DNA of 64,000 nucleotides from Paralvinella palmiformis (taxonomy: Eukaryota; Annelida; Polychaeta; Terebellida; Alvinellidae). Both the position numbers and the translations under genes were made by a program. Shown here one piece after another: positions 11,205-22,029 of this stretch (within the stretch, counting starts at the first letter, position 1; each line of letters begins with the position of its first letter). A model generated the notes under the pieces. It ran no database searches. It was given only the letters and a program-made list of their open reading frames with translations, and was not told the origin of the DNA. The DNA is taken from contig JAODUP010000156.1 in NCBI GenBank assembly GCA_025642065.1, positions 817,001-881,000 of the forward strand, given 5' to 3'.

Positions 11205-14200
11205 ATAAGTACCAATTGCTTACGTTTAAAAATAAATATGGGTGCAGGTGATCATGTAAATACTCAGCTACTTATAATTATTGTAATTAGGGAAAAATTA
11301 TCTGATTATAGTAATGTAATTTTAGAAATCCAATTATATTATTAACAATAATAAAGTAAAATATACCTCCCACCCATAACATCTTCAGTGGCTCCAGTAC
11401 ATGTAACTGTAAGCTTATGTATATCTTACATACCCATTTTGTGATTAATAGGTTGATATTGTTCAATAAAATTTAATCAGATTTTGTCTGAAACAAATAT
11501 AGATCCTGCTTGGGCCTACTGAATGGGTCATGTCAAATAGGGGCGTGTCTACCTCAAATTGTTATGCTTATTTTTTAAAATATCCTTTATTAAGTTTATT
11601 TTAAAAAAGCCAGATCATGTCAGATTTTTACACTAGCTTTCATTTCCTTTGGGGGATGTCTTTATTTGTGCATACTTTTTCTGTTACTGCAGCCGAAAGC
11701 GGCGCAGAATGAACCAGCACCATTAGGCGCCATGTTAACGACGGGAGTTGTCCGTGACAATCTAGCTCCGGTCGCTAGGGCCCTGGCGCTTCATGAATTC
11801 AAAATGGGGTCCCATGTTAAAACACGAAGTAACACGTCTTGTTATAAATAGTCTTTGATATTAGACTCTAGTCTAGATCTATCAATTAGAAGTGTTTACA
11901 TTATGATCACTCAACATCGACGTATTATTAAAACCAGTGCTTTAGAAATTAACAACAACAAAAAACTGAATTTTTTTGGTATTGGCCTGTCTTTACCGCT
12001 CAGTGTCACACACTGTGACTGTCTGTGGAAACCTCCAGTCTATATCTGTATGTTGTGGGTTCAGATTTGACTCATAACTGTGTTTGGGGATGTTTCCTTC
12101 TGGAGTTTCCTTCTTGGCTATATGTTTATAGGGTGTGACCACTTCTGAAGATAATTAACTCAACTCTAATTAACTCCAATGGTCCTTTTCATTCTGGAGA
12201 TTCCCAAAGTACTGGCCAATCACAGGCTGGCTAGCGATTGACCCCAGTGACAAGATTCCAGCTGAACTATTTTCAGCTAGGTCAGAAAACGCCAGCTCTG
12301 GATATAACCAAAGCCTTTTTCCAGTGATGAAAGTAGATAAGGTTATTCAAAATATATTATAATACTTTATGTTAATCCAGTGAAACCTCTTCTTTCTAGA
12401 ATATCCAGATGTCTCCCATAAATACGTGAGAAATGAATTAAATTTATAATTTAGTTTGATAGTACGAAATTGCTGTCTATTTCAAATATTTTTCATCTGA
12501 AAGATCAATATGAGCTATCCTATTTGTTAGGCCACAGTTAGAAATAAGTTGTGAGTTAAATATTTTATATTATAAGCCTGAATATACTTTCTACATTTCC
12601 CCATAAATTTGAAGTGAAGGGACTATGAACAAACAATTATTTCAGTGAATAGTGAATCCTGTTCAGGATTTCGCCCTGAAAAGGGAGTCATTATTTTCTC
12701 ACAATTCAGTTTACTTTTGGTTATGTTTGCAGTCACAACTAACTAATCTGGCTTTAAACTGTCAAAACAGATAACAGTAGTTGATTTTATTGAATAGCAT
12801 TCCAGTATGGCAACCAAAGTTGATATTAATAGAGTAAAATACTACAAATCACGGCTCCCGTTGACGGTTATTACGAAAGGACTCAAAGAAGGTAGCCAGC
12901 TCCTTATTGGTCAGGCGATTTACTGAAGATTGCCGATCTCTATGAAAAGGACCATTCTGTAATAAATATCTAATTGGTATCCACCTGTAATATCTGACTC
13001 GCATATACCATCCCCCCCAACATGTTTGTATTGTCATATATAATACAGTAGCATAGAATAGATATGTTCAATAAAATAAAATGTACACACACTTTACAAT
13101 GAATCCTTTTAAAATCACTGCTTGGGAAGACAATTACATTTAGATAGAGCTATTTACTTATCTACATACACAAACATACACCTTTATATAGTATCGTGGG
13201 CTTATATGAGTTCATCTTAATTTTACAAATTAACTTTCGATATTGCTTTTCAGAGTATGTAAGAAATGGAATACCATTTGTGAGAAAATTAAAAAGACAA
13301 GAAATCGATTGGTTTGGTTGTTAGCTACAGGCAACAGCAGTGAAAAGATACAGCAGGAAATCAAGCAACAAATAGAGGTATGGCAAAACCTGACTTAAGA
13401 GATACCCTTCAGATAATAACAATTACTAATATGCAAAATTTCATAAATTGCTCTCTTCAATTAACGCTATTTTCTATCCATCGTTTTATACTATTAAAAG
13501 ACTGTTAAAACTATGAAAACAACGTGTGAAAAGTAAAAGACTGTGGCACTGGTTCAACTTAGATTGGTGACTCTAAATCATTTGATTCTAAGTTTTCTTT
13601 GTACAGCCCTATCTCATTTATCTGCCCACTTGTGTTCCCATTTTAATTATGCAGACATAGCTGTACAAATAGAGCTGCCTCCATCTCTCCATGCTTAGCA
13701 GCTCAGTCAAGGGTGGCATCACCACTGTCCCTTGTAGCCAGCCAGTTATTGGACTTTGTTACCAACATTATATTCTCCTATTGTCATCTTCATGTTATCA
13801 TAAACCAATTGGTGCACATCACACAATATAACACGTGCGTGGTGCTGTTGGTACTGAAAGAATTGCTTCCGCTTCCCAGCTTTTACTTCTAAAGTCAACA
13901 CTTAACAGGCTTGACGCTGTCTGACTGAGATTTTGACGTACTGAAAGCGTGACCTCAGTTTGTTATTTAAGTTTAATTGAAATGATGTTACACTTTAGCA
14001 ATCTCTGTTTTAAATGATAATTACTCCACATTTAACTCATAACCAAGAAAACAATAAGGAAACATTATCATATGTAAGAAACCAGACGAAAACTAAGTAA
14101 TTAATCTATAATAATAATATGTGACATTTATATAGCATCCTATTCACCTATACAGCTGCTCTAAGGCGTTTTACAGTATTATTATCCCTGACTCAGACCT

Positions 14201-17200
14201 GTTCCAATCCAGCACATATCTCAACTCCCAAGGAAGCATACAATGCATGCTGCCATTATAGACCCGAAGTGTTACTCAAACACGTATCCATCACATCCTG
14301 TCAGGTTCTCGTTTTATGCTTGAGTGAACCAATCACCACACGACAGCACCGCAGCTCCGGAGCCTCGAACTGGCAACCCTTTGGTTACGAGTCCTGCACT
14401 CTAACTAACTGCGCTATCATGGCTTAGGATTTCATTGCGTCTTATCTGTTGTTATGATAATGCTGACATTGGTCTAATGACAACAGAAAGCACAGCCCAG
14501 TTAATATTGACTCTCTCTCTCTCTCTCTCTCTGCTGGTGACCATCGGAACAGATTCTTTCATTGTATGTGAAATGTCAAAACACGGGCAATATATTTATG
14601 ACATTGGATCGACTCCGCTCCTTCAGAGTAGCATTTGTCCAGAGTACTTGTAATAAGGAACAGCAGTTGGAGATGTGCACACCTGGATTGATGAATTTGA
14701 ATTAACACGCCTTGTGTAGATTTCAGTCTCGAGCCGACCATGAGAACGTGGAAGTCCGAATATTGTGCCGACTTTTAATCAGACTGGCTTGTTGATGTGC
14801 TGTTTAACGGAATATCATCATAATTATAATCCAAAGGCCAAGATTTTGGAGGAACCTTTGTTTAATTATCTTTCAGATGGATGGACCATACCGTAAGTGA
14901 AACGAATGCAGGGACAGAGTTTTCTCTACAATATTCCAACTCTTGTCTACAGTTTTTACGAGGGATTCTATGTTTCAGAATAGGATGAAGTTATCGAAAG
15001 AATTGCCGTAACACATTGTCGGTAATAATTTTCACTGGCCAGATAGATATACAGGTTGTAATATAGATGGCCCTAAAATTAGACGTGATGGTATTTCAGA
15101 TGAGCATATTTGAATAAATACACCATATATCACCCCTTAGACTGAGTAATGTAAGGTGATATAAAAAAGTAAGATGGTGAAACATGTACTGGTGTAGTCT
15201 TTTTTGGCCAGTATATCTATCAGTTTGATATCGTCATAAGCTTTCAGTTATGACCAAATGTGACCACTTTGTGTTTCAGCCATCAGTAGGGAAACGGAGG
15301 CATACTTTGAACTTTGTGATATAATGTTGTATGATGAAACCCAATTTATTTCTTTTAATAACTGCCTTATAGGGTATTCCCATGGAGCCGAAGTTTGCTT
15401 TCATGCTCTGCTCAAACCAGATGTTTGAGATGCAGTTGGCTGTTCCTTCCAGCAGTACACCTAGAGTGTCTCGCTTCCCTCGTGCTGCCAAGATGGGTCG
15501 AATGGTGATCACCGATTATCTTCATAAGGTGCTGCCACCTGGATGTCCTATAGTAGGGAGTGTTAGTGATGGGATTGTTGGTGAGATCTATTGTAATTTA
15601 TTAGGTGATATTTACACACACACAATACGGAATGGTGAAGCATTTTATGTTTCATCATGGAAAGTTGCTCTTCTGGATTCGGTATCCAGATGAATTGTCC
15701 AAACATTGTATTCTTGATTCTTTCTGCCCCAATCTTATTACACATTGCTAAGACACACACACATCAACGCACAGTAATTATGATTTAACAAAACATTGGC
15801 ACAAAAAGGTAATTATTTTACATCATATGACATGCATCAAACTTTGAACCCGCATGAGGTCACTGAGGGTTGAGGTGTATTACAAAAAGTGCCAAGACTC
15901 CTACTAATTTAGACACGTACGTATACACATAGCTCTCAATATGTTCTGTCAGATCTTATTATGACCCATTTATCTATAACACACGTGCAGTAATATTATC
16001 TTTGACATTCATTGTAATAAATTCATTGTCAAGAACCAAAAATATATTGACATCATTTCAGTATGATACACACAGCTTTTCACAAATCTACACCGTGCAC
16101 ATTTTCAACCAAGTGAATAGTGACACCAGCAATATGGTATTTTCTGTAAATGCATGCCACAACCCTTCTATGGTTATTAGCAATCCTTCCAGGTGAACAT
16201 CCCACTATCAAGTTAATTCTCTCTTCACTCTCTTCCTCTAACACACACGTTATATGTGGCAGCCTAAAAGTTGCTTCTCTAGATTTGGTGCCGTGTTTAA
16301 TCATCCAGAGATTGTACTCCCAATTTGTGATTCTCTTGACCATTTTTTTTCACACGCTGCTAAACACACAGAGAACTCCAGTGCTATGCTTGCGCTGCGT
16401 ATTCTGTGGTGGTGGAATTGAACCATAGAGATGTTTCATCCATCAATAAAAGCTTAGGATCTATTCATCTCATTTTTGTAGTGCCAGCATTAAACACACT
16501 ACTGGTAATCACAAATGTACTAATAATATATGTTTTCTCTCCAGGAATGTCACTGAGATGTCCGTCATCGCTTGAATTAGAGAACACGAGCGCCATCACC
16601 TGTCTACTCCTGCCACAACTACACGATGTTGTCGTAACCCATTTTCTAATCACACCAGAGAAGGAAAAACTTCTCACACCACACATCACTTCGACAGATA
16701 CCATCGAACCAGACATCCTCATCGAGGTACTCGGCCTGCCACCGGGAAAACCACCAAAACTTGTCTTATTATTTGAGACTGAGAAACCAATCATGATATC
16801 AAGAGCAATAGATGTGGACTATTTGTTACTGAGGTGTTTTGAGAATATCGTCATTGCTGGAGGATATGTGGATGATATTTATCCAGAAACAGAAATTCCT
16901 AATGCTGATGTGTAAGTATCTGATGGAAGGTCAGATATTGTGTCTGTGGTGGAATGGTCAGATATTGTGTCTGTTGGAATGGTAGATATTGTGTCTGTTG
17001 TGGAATGGTCAGATATTGTGTCTGTTTGGTGGAATGGTCAGATATTGTGTCTGTTGTGGAATGGTCAGATATTGTGTCTGTGGTGGAATGGTCAGATATT
17101 GTGTCTGTGGTGGAATGGTCAGATATTGTGTCTGTTGTGGAATGGTCAGATATTGTGTCTGTGGTGGAATGGTCAGATATTGTGTCTGTTGTGGAATGGT

Positions 17201-18896
17201 CAGATATTGTGTCTGTGGTGGAATGGTCAGATATTGTGTCTGTGGTGGAATGGTCAGATATTGTGTCTGTTGTGGAATGGTCAGATATTGTGTCTGTGGT
17301 GGAATGGTCAGATATTGTGTCTGTGGTGGAATGGTCAGATATTGTGTCTGTGGTGGAATGGTCAGATATTGTGTCTGTTGTGGAATGGTCAGATATTGTG
17401 TCTGTGGTGGAATGGTCAGATATTGTGTCTGTGGTGGAATGGTCAGATATTGTGTCTGTTGTGGAATGGTCAGATATTGTGTCTGTGGTGGAATGGTCAG
17501 ATATTGTGTCTGTGGTGGAATGGTTAGATATTGTGTCTGTTGTGGAATGGTCAGATATTGTGTCTGTGGTGGAATGGTCAGATATTGTGTCTGTGGTGGA
17601 ATGGTCAGATATTGTGTCTGTTGTGGAATGGTCAGATATTGTGTCTGTTGTGGAATGGTCAGATATTGTGTCTGTTGTGGAATGGTCAGATATTGTGTCT
17701 GTGGTGGAATGGTCAGATATTGTGTCTGCGGTGGAATGGTCAGATATTGTGTCTGTGATGGAATGGTCAGATATTGTGTCTGTGGTGGAATGGTCAGATA
17801 TTGTGTCTGTGGTGGAATGGTCAGATATTGTGTCTGTGATGGAATGGTCAGATATTGTGTCTGTTGTGAAATGGTCAGATATTGTGTCTGTTGTGTAATG
17901 ATTAGACAATGAGTCTGCAGTGGAATTATTTCATTTCTATTTTTCATTAATTGCACTTGTATATAATTCAAATGTTTAAGATTGATGTTCACTTGAAAGT
18001 TTTTTAGTTACCCCATGAAAGATATCTTAGTAAATATCCAGCTGTAAATTTATATAAGCAAGTACCATCCAGCTGTAAAACTTATATTAATAGTTATATT
18101 ATACAGCTGTAAAGTTGCACTAGTATTATACAGCTGTAAAATTATATTAGTATCATAATATAGAGCTGTAAAACTAAATCTGAAGTATCACTTAACAATA
18201 CACTTTACATCACAAAGTATTACCCAACTGTAACTTTACATCACAAAATATCACCCAGCTGTAGAGTAATATTAATATATAATGCCCAGCTGTAAAATTA
18301 CATGAGAAAGCAAGGCCCAGCTGTAATTTTATGTCACTGAGTCTTAATCAGTTATCATATTATGTGAATTAATGCATTTGCAGTTGTACTTTAGCACTAC
18401 TAAATGTGTATTATGTTCTAACTCTATACAATATCCATTCTTCCCATCCAACAGCGGAGATTCCAATTGTGTCGGTATCGCATTTTGTGGCGACGACGTC
18501 AAAGTGGCATCCATCATTGTCGGACACAACATACACACTAAAGCTGAGGTGGAACAGCGATTGAAGAAGCTCAAGGACTGTCACGTACCAACTAACAATC
18601 GGATTGGTCTCATGTTTGCCTGTATAGGTCGTGGCGAGCATTATTATCGGGAGAAGAATGTTGAATCGGCAGTGTTCCATTCGCTGTTTCCTGGCGTGCC
18701 ACTCTTTGGCTTGTTTGGCAATGGTGAGATTGGCTACGATTATCTGCCCGACTACTCCAGTCCCAATGGAGACTCAAACTACTCGCTATTTGGTGAATAT
18801 CCGGACGACGAATCTGGTTTTGTCTTTGACATGCCAGCAATCAACCATTCGTATACAACGATATTTGTGCTGATGTCTTTAGGTGACAATCTATGA
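9158..18896 (+). CDS. FBXO22: F-box only protein 22 (F-box + FIST domains), five coding exons
   Basis: Substrate-recognition subunit of an SCF (SKP1-CUL1) ubiquitin ligase. Exons 9158-9270, 13254-13377, 15373-15580, 16545-16911 and 18455-18896 join in frame (1254 nt, 417 codons plus stop; human about 403). All junctions are GT-AG. Residues ~15-55 form the F-box (LDDIVELILNLLPMISLHQC, then RVCKKWNTIC). From ~80 the FIST domain follows, with PKFAFMLCSNQMF and DGIVG before the exon 3/4 junction and FENIVIAGGYVDD in exon 4. The last exon has GLMFACIGRGEHYY and FPGVPLFGLFGNGEIGYD, the best family signature, and ends HSYTTIFVLMSLGDNL. The start was chosen as the first ATG before the F-box; the leader may be longer. 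A candidate polyadenylation signal is at 19260. Each splice was read by eye, without transcripts. Confidence 0.92.
9826..10025 (-). mobile_element. LINE 3' end fragment
   Basis: Starts at an ATAATAATAATG tail and runs through AAGCGCCCTTACTAGCAGGA and GGCGCTGTACAA, the pattern at the 3' ends of many CR1/L2-type LINEs. The same text, diverged, is at 61925-62110, where it continues into reverse transcriptase sequence. Only the 3' tail is present here. Confidence 0.6.
11168..11202. repeat. (AT)n microsatellite
   Basis: About seventeen AT units inside FBXO22 intron 1. Confidence 0.9.
14110..14428 (-). mobile_element. SINE-like element family C, tRNA-derived head
   Basis: On the minus strand it starts GCCATGATAGCGCAGTTAGT (A-box region), then ACTCGTAACC in the anticodon-arm position and CCAGTTCGAGGCTCC as B box. 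A body of about 250 bases follows, with CCCAAGGAAGC read on the plus strand, ending at an ATAATAATAT tail. It lies in FBXO22 intron 2. Confidence 0.65.
14510..14532. repeat. (CT)n microsatellite
   Basis: About eleven CT units in FBXO22 intron 2. Confidence 0.85.
16926..17898. repeat. 27-bp minisatellite, about 36 copies, in FBXO22 intron 4
   Basis: The unit is GTGGAATGGTCAGATATTGT followed by GTCTGTG or GTCTGTT. About 36 copies follow without gaps and are almost identical. The array starts within about 15 bases of the exon 4 splice donor at 16912. The unit length is a multiple of three and the unit lacks stops in several frames, so long open frames exist on both strands; these are artefacts. 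Two unit types differing at the last base follow a T-G-G order over much of the array, a higher-order repeat of 81 bases. Confidence 0.95.
18039..18330. repeat. Degenerate array of CAGCTGTAAA motifs
   Basis: About nine copies of CAGCTGTAAA or one-base variants, spaced about 20-60 bases apart in AT-rich spacers, between the minisatellite and the last FBXO22 exon. CAGCTG is a palindromic E-box core. It may be a decayed tandem repeat with a unit of about 30-40 bases. Confidence 0.65.
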
Positions 18897-19036
18897 ATGT
18901 TTATTGAGATTATACTAAAAGAATCTATTGATTTCATGAATTGGAGCCACCTTTTTGACAATTCAGACTCTGTTGTGTTCAGATTTCTTTTTTTGAAAAC
19001 CCACTCCAATTACATCTGATAAACCTAGTGTTCCAA

Positions 19037-19188
19037 TAATGCAGTGGATAAAGTATTGCGATGAAAAGCTCAAAGTTAGGGTTTGAATCCAAGTGATACC
19101 TGTATTTGTAGGATACTTTCCAATGGAACTGCCCTGGATATGATCATTGTCGAGATTAATCAAAACACTCGCTCAGTCACTCATGGTT
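19037..19188 (+). mobile_element. SINE family B, divergent copy
   Basis: Carries AATGCAGTGGATAAAG in A-box position, GGGTTTGAATCC as B box and ACCTGTATTTGTAGGATAC as the family mark. Confidence 0.6.
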
Positions 19189-19259
19189 TGATTGTCATAA
19201 CTGAGGTGATTATAATGCATATAATTATATATTCATTCTAAAGTTTGAATGCACGAGTG

Positions 19260-19265
19260 AATAAA
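19260..19265 (+). terminator. Candidate polyadenylation signal of FBXO22
   Basis: AATAAA about 365 bases after the FBXO22 stop codon. Other AATAAA hexamers occur further on (for example near 20335), so the true site is unknown. Confidence 0.35.
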
Positions 19266-21088
19266 TGCTTTTGTTTAACCTTGAGACTGGACACACCTAG
19301 ATCCCAAAAGACACAGAAAAACCTCCCATAAATACAGATAATTGTTGAATGAAACTCTAACCTGGGAGAACCACTACAATAGACTCAGTATTACTAAACC
19401 AAATGGATAATCCTCTTGAAACATACCTTTGACGGATGCTGTGTAGATTAAAAAATTCATACATAAATATTTTGTGGGTAAGTAAATTTTATTTTAGTAA
19501 AAACAAACTTAGCAATAGCATTCAGTCATACATTGACACCAACACTAAATATATTCATCCACCAACTTCATTCAGTGATGCTGCTTTCTACAAATGCTTG
19601 TTTACATTAATATTTAATGGCATACAGGAGGTCGTGGGGTTTAATCACCCGTTGCTATCATTCTGTGTAAGTTGACAACTTGTACGTTTCAGATTTATTG
19701 GTCGAGTGTGTTTTTAAATTGTCGGGATCTTTGGTCACTGAGAAGTGTACTTTTTTGGTTTAGGATTCAATGAAGACAAGGATCAACAACAATGTCTGTA
19801 TTATGCACACGCACACACAGAGAGTTAATTGATTTACTCTGGATAAATTGAAATCTTTTTTTGTCTGGTCTATTTGAAAGGATAATTATTTAGCAATAAA
19901 AGTTTTTTTTTAAATATTATACTGCTTTTCGTTTTGTGCACCATAGCTCAAACACAGGAGAGATATTGTTGTCTGAAGACCACTTGAATTACCCGTCATA
20001 CAGAAGCCAATCAGAACTCGAACTAACAGTTCAGCCATGGTGGTGCCCCTTTTATTATATAGAAACAGTTTGCTCAAAATCATTGCAAAAACATATTATG
20101 AGTCTTCTTAAACAGAAAACATTAATCGATGTAAATATTCCAGTGTACAGAATATTAAATGAACTGTTACCTTTGTTCATAACGTTTGTTTTTTTTGGGG
20201 GTAAAGATTCCTCCCAAAATGAGAGAAAACATACAAGTCAAAGGAATTTTTATCATTAGTGCATTAGTATTACCAGTACTGATGAATCCAATGATCTGTG
20301 TATTGTATTTCTCAGATTGGCTTTTTTGGTATTAATAAAGTCTAAGCATCATAAACTGTACTCCTTTTTTCATATAAATTCTAAATGATCATAACAAGAT
20401 ATTCATCTCGAGCTGAAACTTAGACAGTGTAGTGAGCATAAACAGGTTCAGTTGCCTTTTAACAATCTTTTGTGTTCAATTGTTTGGGTGGACATCAGGA
20501 TATACGTCACCAGCAAAGGCATCGTAAAATGGAAGTCCCCATCTCTTTGTTAAACTATCAGCAAGTACTCAAATGATAAAACCATTCACAGTTCAACATC
20601 TCTACATTAATCTCGATACAGTTGATATGTAATTTAAAGATGACATACAAATTAGTCACCTGTATCTCTGCAGTGTGATATAACTACATGAAACAGAATG
20701 CAAATTTAAATTACCACAGTAATGACAAGAATGCCATAAATCTAAGTTTTACATGCAGTTATAAAAGTCACTGTGGGCCAGTTTATGTTCACAGTCACAA
20801 GGCTAGAAATTAGATAATTTCTGCTAAATAAAATAGTTAAATTTTGTTAACTGCTTCTTGAAAATTACTTCATCAAAACAAACGTCAGTCACTCTCTCAA
20901 ATTGAGAAAAATAAACGTCCTCAAAATCAGATTGCTCAGCTGATAATAAAACATATCAAGAACGACCAGATACGAATGGTAAATGGATAGGACAAGTATG
21001 TAACTCTATGTGACAACAGTAGGAAATCAGATGGGAAAACAAACTTGTTTGTATGTAATTAATATTAGGTGAAGACTCGTGAACGACT

Positions 21089-21306
21089 CCATTTATCGAT
21101 AGCATAGTAGTTAGAGCACTGCGCTGCATCAAACCTCCAGGTATGAGTCTGAATCAACTTCACACACCTGTGCTTGTGGGATGTTTCCCATGAAGTGATC
21201 CCTCAGCTATACGTTCCCAGGTGTAACCATTAGATCTGGAATATGTCCCAGGTGTAACCATTATATCTGGAATATGTCCCAGGTGTAACCTTTATATCTG
21301 GAATTG
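21089..21306 (+). mobile_element. SINE family B with a short tandem repeat in its 3' part
   Basis: Head with ATAGCATAGTAGTTAGAGCA (A box), a weak B box, and CACCTGTGCTTGTGGGATG. The 3' block CCCAGGTGTAACCATTATAT plus CTGGAATATGT (31 bases) is repeated three times at 21210-21306. Confidence 0.65.
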
Positions 21307-22029
21307 ATGCTTGGAGCAAATAAATAATAATCTAAATTATAAAACTTCTGAAATGGAATTGACCCAATGTCTAATTAATTGCATGCTTAAGTCTGTGGAT
21401 GGATGTGAAAAATTAAAAACACAAATATGTGAACAGTTAGTTTTGTTTATTCTATTACGTAATTTATAATCTGTGACGACAAGTACATCTAGATCAAATA
21501 AACAAATTTATAGCCACATATATGTCAAGTATTTGGATGAGGAAAAAAAACAATCAACACAGCAAATCAGTTTATGTAATTATCTATATTGAATGACCCC
21601 ACCCAGAAAGTTGCTTCAAATATTTTAATATATAGGTCAAAATTTTTCACTGAAATAATTTACTATTTGACCTTAAAATGAACTGTCTAAAATGATCGCT
21701 GTAAACAAATATTTTATTTCAGTATTCAACCAAAAAGCAACCTACCTGTAAAATGTACATGCTGCACTTCAAAGTTGCCCATAATTATCCTAAAACAGTT
21801 GTTAGAAAACCATAACATACCTCACTATGTGAACTTAATTTTGGAATCAAAATCCAAAGTAAATTCATGATGTCTAGACTTTATACAGATACAACATTTT
21901 TATTCAGTGACAACAAATAAAATTTGGTTGAACTTCTAACCAAGTATATATATATATATATATATTTGTGTGTATACCATTCTCTCATCTTGGGTGTTAT
22001 ACGAGTCCCTATTCCATATCATAAAAATA

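Larger units (their letters stand above)
9271..13253 (+). other. FBXO22 intron 1
   Basis: Holds a LINE 3' end fragment (9826-10025), an AT tract at 11168-11202 and otherwise AT-rich DNA. Short open frames at 10399-10608, 11666-11851, 11855-12070 and 12849-13037 have no recognisable content. Confidence 0.7.
18897..22029. other. Between FBXO22 and MED22 (convergent genes)
   Basis: Contains the presumed 3' untranslated regions of both genes, a SINE family B copy (19037-19188), another (21089-21245) and a short tandem repeat at 21210-21306. An open frame at 19936-20259 (107 codons) has no recognisable motif. A TTTATT near 21898 is a candidate polyadenylation signal for MED22 on the minus strand. 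Confidence 0.6.

Noticed and set aside
14877..14892. A 16-base possible micro-exon of FBXO22 (TTTCAG before, GTAAGT after).
   Set aside because: It would break the frame. Joining 13377 directly to 15373 keeps the frame and gives a sequence aligning with the human protein (QIE-GIPMEPKFAF).
16899..17992. Long open frames of 195-336 codons on both strands (repeats such as TTDTISDHS and VVEWSDIVS).
   Set aside because: They are frames through a 27-bp minisatellite without stop codons, inside an FBXO22 intron. Presence in four frames on both strands shows they are artefacts.
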